Assembly (NCBI GenBank): GCA_001936135.1
Contig: CP012820.1
Coordinates: 310,001 to 374,000 of the forward strand
Direction: 5' to 3'
From: Saccharomycopsis fibuligera x Saccharomycopsis cf. fibuligera
Taxonomy: Eukaryota > Ascomycota > Saccharomycetes > Ascoideales > Saccharomycopsidaceae
Length of the DNA stretch: 64,000 bases
Shown one piece after another: positions 11,201-20,933 of this stretch; position 1 is the stretch's first letter, and every line of letters starts with the position of its first letter. A model generated the notes under the pieces. It was not told the DNA's origin, did no database searches, and saw only the letters and a program-made list of their open reading frames with translations. A program made the translations under genes and the position numbers.

Positions 11201-11351
11201 TGGCCTTTGGCATCCTGCAAGAAAAGTGAGGGACCCATTTTGGAGAGTTTATAATAATTGTTACGTTCAAAGTAGTGATGCTATGGTGCCTTATTATCCT
11301 CAAACTAATGATGAAGAGGCACACATTGAAGAATTGGATGTTTGGATATGA
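8220..11351 (+). CDS. HSH155: U2 snRNP splicing factor SF3B1 homologue HSH155
   Basis: The central HEAT-repeat scaffold of the SF3b complex. It holds the branch-site helix of U2 snRNA with the intron during spliceosome assembly. The N-terminal 200 residues are disordered and carry KRRRVGRERR and two RWD-type motifs (RRSRWDVKG near residue 31 and RKSRWDVEQ near residue 100), which in SF3B1 bind UHM-domain partners. From about residue 220 to the end run HEAT repeats, including the conserved LIRPYTEKILKVISPLL and the C-terminal HPARKVRDPFWRVYNNCY. The product is 1043 aa, slightly longer than yeast Hsh155. The ATG at 8220 is chosen; the frame is open a few codons further up but has no ATG there. 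I found no in-frame CTG codon in the parts checked. Confidence 0.96.
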   Translation: MTGSILNKMNTITDFDGAPAKRRRVGRERRSRWDVKGKGNSLSQDENLTQDSTAQKDDDIGTDEDKQSRKETKRDTRGVAEDKTDTQQAHSSVQKVRKSRWDVEQEEEQNKTNGAIAEIPVFHDLPLVNEILDALLPEGYEVLDPPEGFTNIEKDFNLEELKTQNVGYMIPEESNASNKILKDSVVTNVPGIRDLQYFKEEDTKYFGKLLKAEDASNKTELTIDEVKERKVMKLLLKIKNGSPFVRKVALRQLTDHSRNFGPKILFNQILPLLMEPSLSDRERHLLVKVIDRILFKLDDLIRPYTEKILKVISPLLADENHIMRIEAKEIISNLAKAAGLAHIISTLRKHIDSQDETLRNTTARTFAVVGNALGVQTLVPFLRAVCASKRSWIARHTGIKIVQQISIIVGCGVLPHLNSLVDCIANGLIDDNVQVRKMTALALSSLAESSAPYGIESFEPILEPLWSGIRRHRGNTLAAYLKCIGNIIPLMDPEYASYYGNEVFQILLREFSSPDDEMKKTVLKVIQQCSATDGIKMSFLRHEVLPSFLKYFWNRRSALDSRLNKMIVETTVELSNRIGYEIIVENTLVYLKDDSAFLRRMSVETMENIFKGLEMVDMNERTEERLIDGMLVALQKTTSDALAASNVNGNAVLSSFGTVVNALDIRIRNYLPEIVSIILYRMKNQSPEIRQQSADLISKMIPAIKSCSEFDMISKLSKVLYESLGEVYPEVLGSILHTLKTIVSVMGVSSMNPSIDQLLPSLTPILRNRHEKVQENVIDLIGLIADKASEYIPPKEWMRICFELLDLLKSPRKSIRRSANQTFGYIAKAIGPQEVLSTLLNNLRVQERQSRVCTAVAIGIVAETCSPFTVIPSIMNEYRTPEKNVQNGVLKAMTFMFEYIGDMAKDYIYSVTPLLEDALTDRDQVHRQTAATVIKHMAIGCMGTGLEDVFVHFLNLLMPNLYETSPHVIKRIIDGIDGVRNNIGCGIILNYILSGLWHPARKVRDPFWRVYNNCYVQSSDAMVPYYPQTNDEEAHIEELDVWI

Positions 11352-11628
11352 TTTATTATGATATGGTGCTATTTGCATGTGTGTTATGATTTTGTTTCTG
11401 GTTTTGATTCATCTTCACTTTCCCTTTATATGATATTCGCTCTTTTGTATAATGTAACTATAGTCACGGCTATTGTGAAGTAATTAGTCATAACAAAGAA
11501 CAAAAAAAAATTTTGTTGCCATTAGTCGTCAATATCTTCTTGAGTAGAGTGTAGATTCGAACCCAATATATATTATTGCCGATTATCAATATCGAAGAGT
11601 CATTTCATATTGAAATGAATGTAAAAAA
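11352..11628. other. 3' flank of HSH155 and tRNA terminator
   Basis: Short AT-rich spacer. The A-run at 11623-11628 is a T6 stop signal for RNA polymerase III on the minus strand, directly after the tRNA. Confidence 0.6.
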
Positions 11629-11702
11629 TGATTTCGCCCAGGATCGAACTGGGGACGTTCTGCGTGTTAAGCAGATGCCATAACCAACTAGACCACGAAA
11701 CC
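11629..11702 (-). tRNA. tRNA-Val (anticodon AAC)
   Basis: The minus strand reads GGTTTCGTGGTCTAGTTGG at its 5' end, with a GGTTTCG / CGAAATC acceptor stem, anticodon arm CTGCTTAACACGCAG (anticodon AAC) and T-arm GTTCGATCC. It is 74 nt with discriminator A, nearly identical to the yeast tRNA-Val(AAC), and has no intron. A Pol III T6 terminator follows. Confidence 0.97.
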
Positions 11703-13486
11703 ATTTTTATCAAATTTTTTAAAATAATGTTTAAATTATTAATCTCATAGGCCGAGATCCGGTTGATACGACTTAAGAAAGTCACTGAGAAAGTGACGAA
11801 CATTGAGTTCTAGACCAACAAAACTGAATACAGTTAACCAACATTTATTACTGAATAACTTCGCAAATCTTTTATCTTGGTGCAAGATACACGTATTTAT
11901 TACTATTAATCGCGAATCAATAACATGTTTTGTATTCAGACTGATTATTATTTAAAGAGGGTCTAACCCAATATTTTTATATATTTATTATTATTTAGTT
12001 ATATTTGGAAATACAAGGCTTTTACCTCTAAAGACATGAACCCTGAGATGTCAGTATTCCGTAAGAAAGACATCAGCAATGTCCGCGTGAAGTCACTATC
12101 AACAAAAAATGATACATTTGTAGCACAGGCCTTATGGAAAAAGTGCGTGTGGATAAAGAATTGAGCTTTGAGAGCTTCATCTTCTCATCCAGCGATACGA
12201 GCGAATTAATCCAGATTGACAGCTACTTAATATTTCAGAAGAAGTACTCTCACCTACGGCACGACAGGGAATTCTGTTGGAAAACAATTCCGATTTCCGT
12301 CTTGTTTATTACACTACCGCACTAATGAATTAGATAACATTATTATCTTAGTGGGTGGAAGATGTTAGTGAAGTGAGTCCCTTTCTTTTTACCTGTCGAT
12401 ATCAACAACAAAGCATACTAAAACAAAACAATAACCATCAAAACTATGGTCTTCTCTAGGTCTGTCTCAACTCCGGTAAAACTACTAAATCGACAACACT
12501 AACGGGGTTTTTGCTTATATGAGTTTCCCCTATATGATAACAATTGAAATATACAGTATATATTATATAGATAAGTTTATAAGATATTACTTCTATCATT
12601 TAGGTATAGTTAATAAATGGATCTTGTGTGTGAAAAAAAAAATCCATAATATCCGTGAACAAGAATACCTAAAAAATTATACAAAAGGTTTAGATTTAAA
12701 AGAAAAGTTAGGTTTGCTTTTAAAACTTATGATCAACATAAAAAAGGACAGACAACGAAGCAGAAATTTATAGTCTTGTCGCATCTATATTTGAAGTAGT
12801 TATTTACCTCATAAATACTTTTAACTTCTTCTTATCTTTTGGGCTTTTCTTGTTTACCAAATTTTTCCGTTTATCAGATTATTATTAGGAATAGGTTTTT
12901 AAACTTGACTTAATCTTTGCACCGTTTTGAATTTTCTGGATTATGTTAGTTTCCTTTTAAACACTTTTGGCTTTTTGAGCAGTATCTACTTTATCTCATT
13001 TTTTATAGTACCTTGTACCTACATCTTATTGAAAATAAAAATCTTATGTATGGCTGGCTTAATTTATTGCCCAACAAAAATTTATTTTGTACCTTGAGTT
13101 GTGATAGTTAGGCTAGCCTTCCAATACACCGCTGGACTGGTACTTCTGCTGGAGATTTTTTCCGCTTACGCACGGATCATTCGATCATTAGATCCAAAAA
13201 GAAAAAAGGTCAAATCACCAAACGCATGGTGAAAAATCAAAAAGTATTAAAATTGAAATTTGTGCGAAGAACCTAATAAGTTGAGTGGGTAGTTGTAAAG
13301 CTTTATACACACCATAAGATTACATAAACTTATCTCTAGGATAGTGAAATTTTTGCTATTTATCATGAATGACACGGAGGTAGTTTAAGCAGAAAAATTA
13401 CTATTTTTTTCTTTTTTCAGTAACACAAATACCAAGATAAGACGAAATTAAAGCCCAAATCATTGAGTATCTTAAGACGGAATAAG
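11703..13486. other. Long AT-rich gene-free region upstream of tRNA-Val
   Basis: About 1.8 kb with no supported protein gene. It holds a possible LTR relic near 12275 and the promoter of the 974-aa gene. Small frames at 12134-12325 and 12519-12773 are AT-driven and featureless. Confidence 0.5.
12275..12410. mobile_element. Possible solo-LTR relic (fossil) near tRNA-Val
   Basis: Starts TGTTGGAAAACAATTCC and carries ACCGCACTAATGAATTAGATAA, quoted here as ACCGCACTAATG and AATTAGATAA, matching the block in the stretch at 7686. It lies about 570 bp on the 5' side of a Pol III gene, the favoured landing zone of yeast LTR elements. The right end (about ATCAACA) is approximate. No coding remains or target duplication were seen, so it looks old. 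Confidence 0.35.
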
Positions 13487-16411
13487 ATGTTTCCAGTGAC
13501 AAGAAAATGGGCCAATGTGCGACGAGGCTATTATCACAGCAGGACCACTACTATTACCGGCGTCAATACAGTCTTTGCAATGAAGGCAGAGGTGAGGCGT
13601 TGGGTTCACGATGATAATTATATTGCCAACATGGTAATAGCTCCACTGCGACAACTACAACTACCTGCAAATTACAATTCTAATCATACTCATTATTATC
13701 TTCATCAGCCCCAATATCAACAGTGTTTCAATCAAAGGCAAACACAAAGAAACATCTATACAACCTCAAAACCCTCAGCTTCCAGCTCCTTTGCAACGAC
13801 AAAGACAAAAGAAAAGAGAAAAGGCATCGATAGTATAATGCCACTGAGAGGGTTTCTTTTCAACCAACTAAGGATTGATTTTGAAGACATTGAGAAGACC
13901 CTACCGTATTTCCCAAGAAGTGCAACTGTGGAATCGTCACAGACATCAGAAGAGATGGACCTGCCAGTGCAGGCACAAAGAGTTAAGCCAATAGTCACAG
14001 AAAGGCAACTTCATGAAGCCTATGGGGCTACGAATTACCATAACGTTAAAAGTGAAACAGTAACATTTGCATTAGTGCGGAGTTTCTTGTTGATGGCTCA
14101 GAATCGGCAAAAGTTGAATTCGCTTTTGTCATCAAAAAGAATGGTGGCCGAAGAGAAAGAGTGTCGGAACAAAAATCTAGATAATAGCAGTAATAATAAT
14201 AATGGTAATAATAATAGTATTAATAAAGATAAATATAGTGACGATAATAAGGACAGTGAAACAACTTATGAAATTGATGAACGCAATGTTGAGGCAATAG
14301 CCAACTGTTTCAATAACATATCCATTGAGCTAAGATGCAAGTTAGTTGCCTCATTATATGACAGTATCAAGGAGGAATATAGGCAAGGACGAGGCCTTAT
14401 TGAACTGATGAAAGATTTGGAAAAAGTTGATTTAGTGGAAATGATTCATAATTTAAAACCAGAAGTATTGATTGAATTGCTTGAGGCTACTGATTACTAT
14501 TTTGTGGGACAAGAAGGTACCACTAATGCTAATGGTTACAAAGAGGCAGAAATGCATTTTGATTTCGCAGAGAGGATGAACTTGAAAATCACTACATGCA
14601 CTAATCCCGTTGATTTGATGGGGCAGCTTACGGAAATATTTGAGCGGTTTACCGAAATATATGAACCAATCACTACACAACAAAATCAAGTGTATAACAC
14701 TTTGGAAAATTTTGTTCGGGTTGGCAATTTACAAAGTGATCTTTTGGTAAAGTTAAGCTCTGCACTTTGTGAAGCTCACGAATTTGTTAATCATCAAGTA
14801 CTTTCCCTACTTGCGCACAATTTCAACGTATTTAAGTTTTACAATTGTACCACCATGATCCAAAACATTGTTTTTGATTTGAATGTAAAGGGCTCAGAGC
14901 TGCTTTTTGTTGAATTGTTAAAATTGGCTGAAGCTAAACAAGATAGACAACACTATGCCAAATTGGTTACTCTTCTTACGGGATTTCACGAACTTGAGGA
15001 TATGTCTGGATTGGAGGAACTTTTCAATCCAGGAAGATTGAGCACTAATTATGTCTTTACTAACAGAAATGACATTGCTTATACAGTTGAGATGCCTATG
15101 GAGCATGAGCTACAAAGCAAGATATTTAGGCCGGCGTTGGGAAAAACTTCGCGAGCATTGAAAACATACGCATTGAAGTGCATCAGCCAGTTTTACAAAA
15201 ATAGCGGAAATAGAAACAATCGTAGGCAGAATGTCAGTTTTAAAGGTGGCCAAAATAAAGATAGAATTCACTTTGGCAATTTAGTGGACCAATTTTTTCA
15301 CCAAAAGAATCATTCTAAATTTGCATGGATATTGCCCGAAAATCGAGATACTTTGAAAATCGCTAATGTTGATAATCTATCATCAGCCGATAGTTCTTGT
15401 ACACAAGGACATAATCGACTCGTTATGGGGCAAATCAAACCTGTTGAGGGGACCCTCGCCAAGTTTGATACAGTGGATGTTAAAATAATTTTTCAAGCTA
15501 TTGAAGGTTGCAATAGACTTGGATTGTATGATTTAGCGGATTTGTTGCTTTTTAAAGTTGTATCTGATTCTTATTTTATCAATAAACGTTATGGCAATGG
15601 CGATGGTACCGGTATGTCTGAATTGAGAGCAAATATCAGCAGTGATGTTTTATTGCCAAAAGAGTACTTGGCGATTAACAATTTGACATTTGGAGATAAT
15701 CTGAAACCACAGGCCAGCAATTCCGCAACCGCTAACGAGGATGGGAAAGTTGATGCTGGTGCCGAGAGTGGGCTTAGCAAAGATTTACAGCTGCTTTTCC
15801 CAATACTGATTATTGATTCATATTTGGACAAAATCTTTGCTACTGAAAACCACCAGCAATTGATTTGGTTATTCAAAATCTTCAAGTTAACATACTTGAA
15901 GCCATTAATGATGTCCATTTCCGAAAATGTTCATAACATGTATTACAGAAATTGGGATCAATTTGAAGCAAAGTATAACAATTTTTTCAGTATTGAAGAT
16001 ATCATCAAGTATGAAATTTTGCAGCATATTTCTAATTCTCCCGATAGCATTGGCCAAACCAATAAGAACCAAGACAGAAATGCTAGCAATAGCAATGGCC
16101 AAAAATACATTGGCAAGTTTCAAAACTATGAAAGCCAGCTCTCTGAAACTATGAAGAGAAATAATAATAATAATAGTAATAATAGTAGAATAAACAAGAC
16201 ATTCATCAACAAATTCTATGCAATATGTTTTAAATTTGAAAAATATGAGTTTATTCAAGAGATTGAGCATGTTTATCTAATCGACCTTGATAAAATAATA
16301 TATCCAAAAGCACGTCAAGGTACAAAAAAGTTGATTGATCAACGTATTAAGGAAAGAAGATTTAAAGAAGCCAATTTAAAATGGCGGATCTCAGGGGGAG
16401 CTGCTGGATAA
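13487..16411 (+). CDS. Large predicted mitochondrial protein, function unknown
   Basis: A 974-aa protein. The first ATG gives MFPVTRKWANVRRGYYHSR, rich in Arg, Tyr and hydroxylated residues with no acidic residue, a good mitochondrial presequence. The open frame begins eight codons earlier but without an ATG. The rest is mostly helical, with Asn-rich low-complexity inserts near residues 237-246 and in the C-terminal fifth. The tail is basic (KKLIDQRIKERRFKEANLKW). Helical, poorly conserved, Asn-interrupted mitochondrial proteins of this size in yeasts are often mRNA-specific expression factors (PPR or PPR-like, such as the Aep, Cbp or Pet families). That is an analogy, not a match I can show. 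No enzymatic motif was seen. Confidence 0.8.
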   Translation: MFPVTRKWANVRRGYYHSRTTTITGVNTVFAMKAEVRRWVHDDNYIANMVIAPLRQLQLPANYNSNHTHYYLHQPQYQQCFNQRQTQRNIYTTSKPSASSSFATTKTKEKRKGIDSIMPLRGFLFNQLRIDFEDIEKTLPYFPRSATVESSQTSEEMDLPVQAQRVKPIVTERQLHEAYGATNYHNVKSETVTFALVRSFLLMAQNRQKLNSLLSSKRMVAEEKECRNKNLDNSSNNNNGNNNSINKDKYSDDNKDSETTYEIDERNVEAIANCFNNISIELRCKLVASLYDSIKEEYRQGRGLIELMKDLEKVDLVEMIHNLKPEVLIELLEATDYYFVGQEGTTNANGYKEAEMHFDFAERMNLKITTCTNPVDLMGQLTEIFERFTEIYEPITTQQNQVYNTLENFVRVGNLQSDLLVKLSSALCEAHEFVNHQVLSLLAHNFNVFKFYNCTTMIQNIVFDLNVKGSELLFVELLKLAEAKQDRQHYAKLVTLLTGFHELEDMSGLEELFNPGRLSTNYVFTNRNDIAYTVEMPMEHELQSKIFRPALGKTSRALKTYALKCISQFYKNSGNRNNRRQNVSFKGGQNKDRIHFGNLVDQFFHQKNHSKFAWILPENRDTLKIANVDNLSSADSSCTQGHNRLVMGQIKPVEGTLAKFDTVDVKIIFQAIEGCNRLGLYDLADLLLFKVVSDSYFINKRYGNGDGTGMSELRANISSDVLLPKEYLAINNLTFGDNLKPQASNSATANEDGKVDAGAESGLSKDLQLLFPILIIDSYLDKIFATENHQQLIWLFKIFKLTYLKPLMMSISENVHNMYYRNWDQFEAKYNNFFSIEDIIKYEILQHISNSPDSIGQTNKNQDRNASNSNGQKYIGKFQNYESQLSETMKRNNNNNSNNSRINKTFINKFYAICFKFEKYEFIQEIEHVYLIDLDKIIYPKARQGTKKLIDQRIKERRFKEANLKWRISGGAAG

Positions 16412-17192
16412 TGGTCCATAGTTGTGTACATTTATAAAAACGACTTAATAATGAACTACAATATTGTGATATTATGTAGTTTTTTTCTTTTGGTTAACGT
16501 GCTCAGATCTCAAGATCCTAAAGACTATTTTATTTGATATCTGGCATGCTCTTCCTACTTCACTTTTCTGCTTATCCTATTTTTTTCTTCGCAACGCATT
16601 CTTATATCTGACTAAAATTGGAAGGGTCTTTTATAGCTATAAGCACAAAATGATATAAAGTAAAATATATGTATGGATAGAAAAATAAAAAATTCCAGAT
16701 ATATGAGATAGATATATAGATTGTGATAAATAGTAAAAATGTATAAATGTTGCTAAATAGATGTGTTTGCCAATTGTAACATATAGTAAGATAGATGCAA
16801 AAGAAAGATGTAACTTTTTCGTTGCGTTGAATAGCAATGGAGATATGCTATCCTATATAGGATTGGGAATGCATCAGATGTGGAAAGGAGTAAGATAGAT
16901 GAAACGAATGAAGTGGAAGAGGGGGAGAAAATGCAAATATAAGGCGAGAAGACATTAGTTAGATAAGAGATAGGTTGCACTTAAAAGAAAAAATGGTAAA
17001 AAAAAAAAAAAAACAGACACTGGCAAAGAAAAAGCCTAGTAATAAGATAGTAGTGAAAATATCAGAGAATTAAAAAAAACCGTAACTTGAATAAGGAAAA
17101 AAAGCTAATTAAGAAAAACAAAAACAAAAACAAAACAGAAAACAAAGCAAAAAAGCGAAAGCAAGACAGAAAGCAAGACAAAAAAACAGGCA
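16412..17192. other. Intergenic region between convergent genes
   Basis: AT-rich 3' flanks of two convergent genes, with several A-runs around 16990-17190. No gene recognised. Confidence 0.5.
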
Positions 17193-19292
17193 TCACAATG
17201 TACAGATAGTTAAAGAGGTAGCCAACGAAATGACAATGGCAAAAATTGCCGTCAATGAGGACGCACCAGAAACTCTTGTTGCACCGCTGTTACTGTTACT
17301 GCCACTGCCTGAATCACTACCATCGCTTGATTCGGCACTATCAGTGGCTTCAGAGATTGAACCTGAATAAGTTGATGAATAAGAAGCAGCGGTCACAGCA
17401 TTTGGCACAGTACTAGCAGAGATAACTTCGATGTCTTGTGAGCTAGAATTCAATTTTGCCTGAGCTAAAGCAATTTGGTAATTGTCTAAATCATAAACCA
17501 CGTAAGCGGCCCTCAAGAACGAATCACCAAGAATCAACCGGTTATCACCAGAACTAATCATACCAATGGCACAACTGCCGCTTGAATCACTAGGATCGCC
17601 TGAACCAGAGCTACCAATACTTGAAGATGGGGTATCTGGATCAGAAGATGAATCGGAAGATGAATCAGAAGATGAATCAGAAGATGAGTAGCCACCACTG
17701 CTAACCTGTAACAAGAAATTCCTGAGAGGCACTTCAATCTTAGCACCAGTGAAATCAAAAGTGACATTGACATCTTGTTTACCAACGCTACACTTAACAA
17801 TGTATGCACCAACGCTTTTGGAGTAGGTTCCCCCAAGCGCTTTGCCCAAAGATTTGACCAAGCTTGGTGGAAGATAGGTCAAAGTGGTACCGGAATCTAA
17901 CAACGCTGGATACTTGGTGCTAGTCACGGTTTTAGCAGAAATCTTGTTGTAGTTGGAAGCCACCGAGATAGAAGATGTGGTGATTTCAAACTTTATAGCT
18001 TTCTTGTATCCGCTGCTTTGCAAGGTGTTGACTAATGAAACAATCTGCAATTGGCCGCTATATTTAGAGTGGTCTATAGCGCCGAACAAAATGGTGCCCG
18101 AGGTGGCATCAATGTCGTTCAAATACAAAGAGTAAACATTTCGAGAGATAATGCCTTCGTTCACAAGCTTCACTGGGAAGTTTTCGTATGTGTACGATTG
18201 ACCATTAGCAGCACTGGAGCCGGCGCTAGTAGACTCAAGACCCTCTAAGCCGATACCAAACACCCCCATGGTGGAGTTGGACTCATTTGCAAGAGCAAAG
18301 CTGAAATTTTCCACGGTGATGTTGCCCAATTTCAAATGGTCATAGGCCCAGGTACCAGAGGCAAAGGTGTAATCGCCATACTGGATCAAGAAGTCAGTAT
18401 TGTTGGAGTGGTAGGACGAGGACGCAGCATCATCAAATGTGCCGTAATAGTTGCAATCCATTGTGGCTTGGGATGAGGAAATTTCCGTTTCGGAAGGCAC
18501 GCTATAAGAACCGCTACCGCCGGCGCTGGTGCTGTCGCCGCCATTAGCCTTGGTCTGGTAGGAGGTGTAGGTGGAGACCTCGCCATTGGTGAATCCCATA
18601 GCGCTTTCAACGCTGCCCATGAGACTTTGCATTTGCGAAAAGACATTTTTGTTGTTGCCGTTAGCGTCAACTGAAGCAACGGATGTGGCTAATGTGGTGC
18701 CGCCGGTGGCTGATGTGGTGCCGCCGGTGGCTGTGGAGCCGGCAGCGGTGGAGCCGGCCGCGGCGGAAGAGGCGGTGTAGTCATCACTAGCGTCATCTCT
18801 TCTCACCACAACAGCCTCCTTTTGCGCGAATACGGCGTCTTTGAAGACTTTACTGTTCTTTTTGAATTCTTTGCTGGTCTGGTTGAGCAACCTTAGTCTT
18901 TCTTCCACTTGCTTGGAAGCAGAGTAGGAGCTCCCAGCGCCGCTGGACTTGCAGTAGGGGTTGCTGGAGTTCATAATCCAGAGGTCGGAGGACCCGGTGT
19001 CAATCAAAACACCAATGTTTTGGCCTGGCGTGCCCACGGAGATGTTGGCCATGTAGAAGCTTTGCTCGTTGATCAACTTTGCCTGCAAATACTTGTCTCT
19101 CTTGACAAAACCGGGAGAGTTGCCCCGGGCCGCGTCTTCCAACGAAGAGCCGCGGTGGATATCGAAATTGATGGCCAAGGGCTGATAACTACTGCCTGGC
19201 TGCTGCTGCCCAGCAGGCTTTTCGGGCGTTGTGGCAGCGTGCGAGAGCGATATGAGGACACATGCCAAAAGGCTTGGGATTAGAAATTGCAT
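17193..19292 (-). CDS. GPI-anchored aspartyl protease, yapsin / SAP9-like
   Basis: A 699-aa surface protease of the pepsin family, subfamily yapsin (S. cerevisiae Yps1, Candida Sap9/Sap10), which trims wall and surface proteins at basic sites. A signal peptide (MQFLIPSLLACVLISLSHA) and a propeptide end at a Kex2 site FVKR (residues 62-65). The first catalytic Asp is in LIDTGSSDLW (D98) and the second in LLDSGTTLTY (D466). A long Ser/Thr/Gly/Ala loop with an internal RR (164-165) lies between about 115 and 290; yapsins are often cut into two subunits there. An S/D-repeat insert lies near residues 535-548. The C-terminus is Ser-rich with a hydrophobic tail (AIFAIVISLATSLTICTL), a GPI signal. 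There is no evidence of damage. Confidence 0.93.
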   Translation of the reverse strand: MQFLIPSLLACVLISLSHAATTPEKPAGQQQPGSSYQPLAINFDIHRGSSLEDAARGNSPGFVKRDKYLQAKLINEQSFYMANISVGTPGQNIGVLIDTGSSDLWIMNSSNPYCKSSGAGSSYSASKQVEERLRLLNQTSKEFKKNSKVFKDAVFAQKEAVVVRRDDASDDYTASSAAAGSTAAGSTATGGTTSATGGTTLATSVASVDANGNNKNVFSQMQSLMGSVESAMGFTNGEVSTYTSYQTKANGGDSTSAGGSGSYSVPSETEISSSQATMDCNYYGTFDDAASSSYHSNNTDFLIQYGDYTFASGTWAYDHLKLGNITVENFSFALANESNSTMGVFGIGLEGLESTSAGSSAANGQSYTYENFPVKLVNEGIISRNVYSLYLNDIDATSGTILFGAIDHSKYSGQLQIVSLVNTLQSSGYKKAIKFEITTSSISVASNYNKISAKTVTSTKYPALLDSGTTLTYLPPSLVKSLGKALGGTYSKSVGAYIVKCSVGKQDVNVTFDFTGAKIEVPLRNFLLQVSSGGYSSSDSSSDSSSDSSSDPDTPSSSIGSSGSGDPSDSSGSCAIGMISSGDNRLILGDSFLRAAYVVYDLDNYQIALAQAKLNSSSQDIEVISASTVPNAVTAASYSSTYSGSISEATDSAESSDGSDSGSGSNSNSGATRVSGASSLTAIFAIVISLATSLTICTL

Positions 19293-20098
19293 AGCAGCGG
19301 GGGGCGCGGAAAGAGGAATCTAACGGTTGTCGATGATTGTTATCTTATTTTTGGCTCTTATTGTTTTGTATATCTTAACTTTGGTAGCACTGGTGGTCGC
19401 GGCGACGGAAACTGAAACCAAACTGAAACCAAACAGAAACGGCGCTGGCGGTTGCTTTTTCTTTTACTATTCTGTGCTGATGCTGTGGACCAGATCTGTT
19501 TGACGACACACGGGGTTTCCTTTTTATTTTCCTTCGTTTTTCTTTTCAGCAGTGTATAACTGCAAAGCCAGCAATAGAAAGAAAAAACCAAAACGAGCTA
19601 AAAATCACTGCAGAGGAAGGAAAGTCGGGCAAGAAAAACAGAAAAAGAAAAACAGAAAAAGAAAAACAAAAAAAAAAAAAAAAAAAAATCAAACCAGAAA
19701 AAAGCAAAAAATCTCACCGGAATAAGAAACGCGATTGCTCTATTGGGAACGAGGTGTTCGGGATAGCAGTGTACGTATGTATTGTACAGTACAGCTGAGC
19801 TTCGGAGCAGTAGAGCGAAACCAGAGCGGATATGCGATAGGATCGAGGAGGAATGTGAAAGCAACTGGACATCAAGGGCAGACGACACCGCTTTTATACA
19901 CACACACACTGCCGCGGCGTAGCGCCCAGAGCGGGAGGGGCGCAACAACCGCCTATATCACCACCGTCCACCGCAGCCCTTGCTCTGGCCAATTGCTCAG
20001 AGGCCTCCGCAGCGGCGGTAAGCAAGAAAAGCGGGAACAAAACGGCCAACGCACGCCGGGCCTGGCACGCCGGCGGCGCATGTGACCGGCGGCGCAAG

Positions 20099-20126
20099 CT
20101 GCTCTGGCAACGTGTTGCCAGAGCAG
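20099..20126. repeat. Inverted repeat, 13-bp arms, 2-nt loop
   Basis: CTGCTCTGGCAAC, then GT, then the exact reverse complement. It is a near-perfect palindrome in GC-rich intergenic DNA. Confidence 0.95.
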
Positions 20127-20194
20127 ACGGATTGGCGGGAGGGTGCACGGTGGCTTGGCGCTCAGGACTTTCGGCAAGAGCGAAAGTCGCCGGC

Positions 20195-20258
20195 GAGCAC
20201 CGCCGGTGTGTCCGGAGAGCACCGCCGCTGTGTCCGGAGAGCACCGCCGGTGTGTCCG
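20195..20258. repeat. Tandem 22-bp repeat, three copies
   Basis: Units start at 20195, 20217 and 20239, each reading GAGCACCGCCGGTGTGTCCG plus two bases. The middle copy differs by one base (G to C at position 12 of the unit). Confidence 0.95.
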
Positions 20259-20386
20259 CTGTGCTGGGCAGAGAGGGCTGTGTGTGCGAGGTGTAGCAGC
20301 ACTCTGTGGAGCACACCAAACTGTTGGTCACAGCATCTCCGTTCGAGATGGGGACGGAGACGGAGATTAGGAGACGGAAAGCTCCT

Positions 20387-20408
20387 GGCGTTGCTGAAGA
20401 GCAACGCC
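20387..20408. repeat. Hairpin, 9-bp arms, GAAG loop
   Basis: GGCGTTGCT, GAAG, AGCAACGCC. The perfect arms and 4-base loop could form a stable stem if transcribed. Confidence 0.95.
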
Positions 20409-20927
20409 ACCGTGCGGTTTGGCGGGACGGGTGACTATTCGGGGGCCATTTTCGCTGCCGCTGCCGCTGCCTAAGTGACAGTTCTTGTGCCGCAAGATTG
20501 CTTCTGCCGGAGTTGTTGCGCTGTGTTAGTGTCCTATCGCTGTGTGATTTCTACAGTTATCCCAAGAGGCCAGCGACACATTGGCCGTGTCGCAGCGTCT
20601 TCGCCGCGGCTTGCTCGAGTTTCAAGTAATAAGCAATATTGCTCCTTGTGCGGTTTTGGGTTTACTGCGCACAGTGCTGCACAGCCATTTTCGCTGCTGC
20701 CGGTGATGGTGATATGGAACTCGCTTACCATGAAAATGGCAACAGTTGAGGTTTTGCCGTTTTGCCGCAACTTGAGAGAGAGAACAAAAGCATACTGTCT
20801 GAGTAGCAAGATCTGTTATTGTTCAAGTACAAGGATGTCGCCATTGTATCTCTCCATCTGGGACCTTAATTGATGGTGCGGCCTTGGCGTGGTGTACAGG
20901 TGATGTTGAGATGTCCAGGCCAGCCAC

Positions 20928-20933
20928 CACGTG
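20928..20933. promoter_or_regulatory. CACGTG E-box upstream of PTH4
   Basis: CACGTGAC lies 135 bp before the PTH4 ATG. CACGTGAC-type sites bind Cbf1 in yeasts and are common before mitochondrial and respiratory genes. Function here is inferred. Confidence 0.45.

Noticed and set aside
11556-11570. gattcgaaccc, like a reversed tRNA B-box
   Set aside because: No matching T-arm stem, acceptor stem or A-box around it; only the neighbouring tRNA-Val folds properly.
19735-20474. Several 100-145 codon open frames on both strands
   Set aside because: They overlap each other in different phases within GC-rich DNA where stops are rare; Arg/Ala/Gly/Pro-rich nonsense composition.
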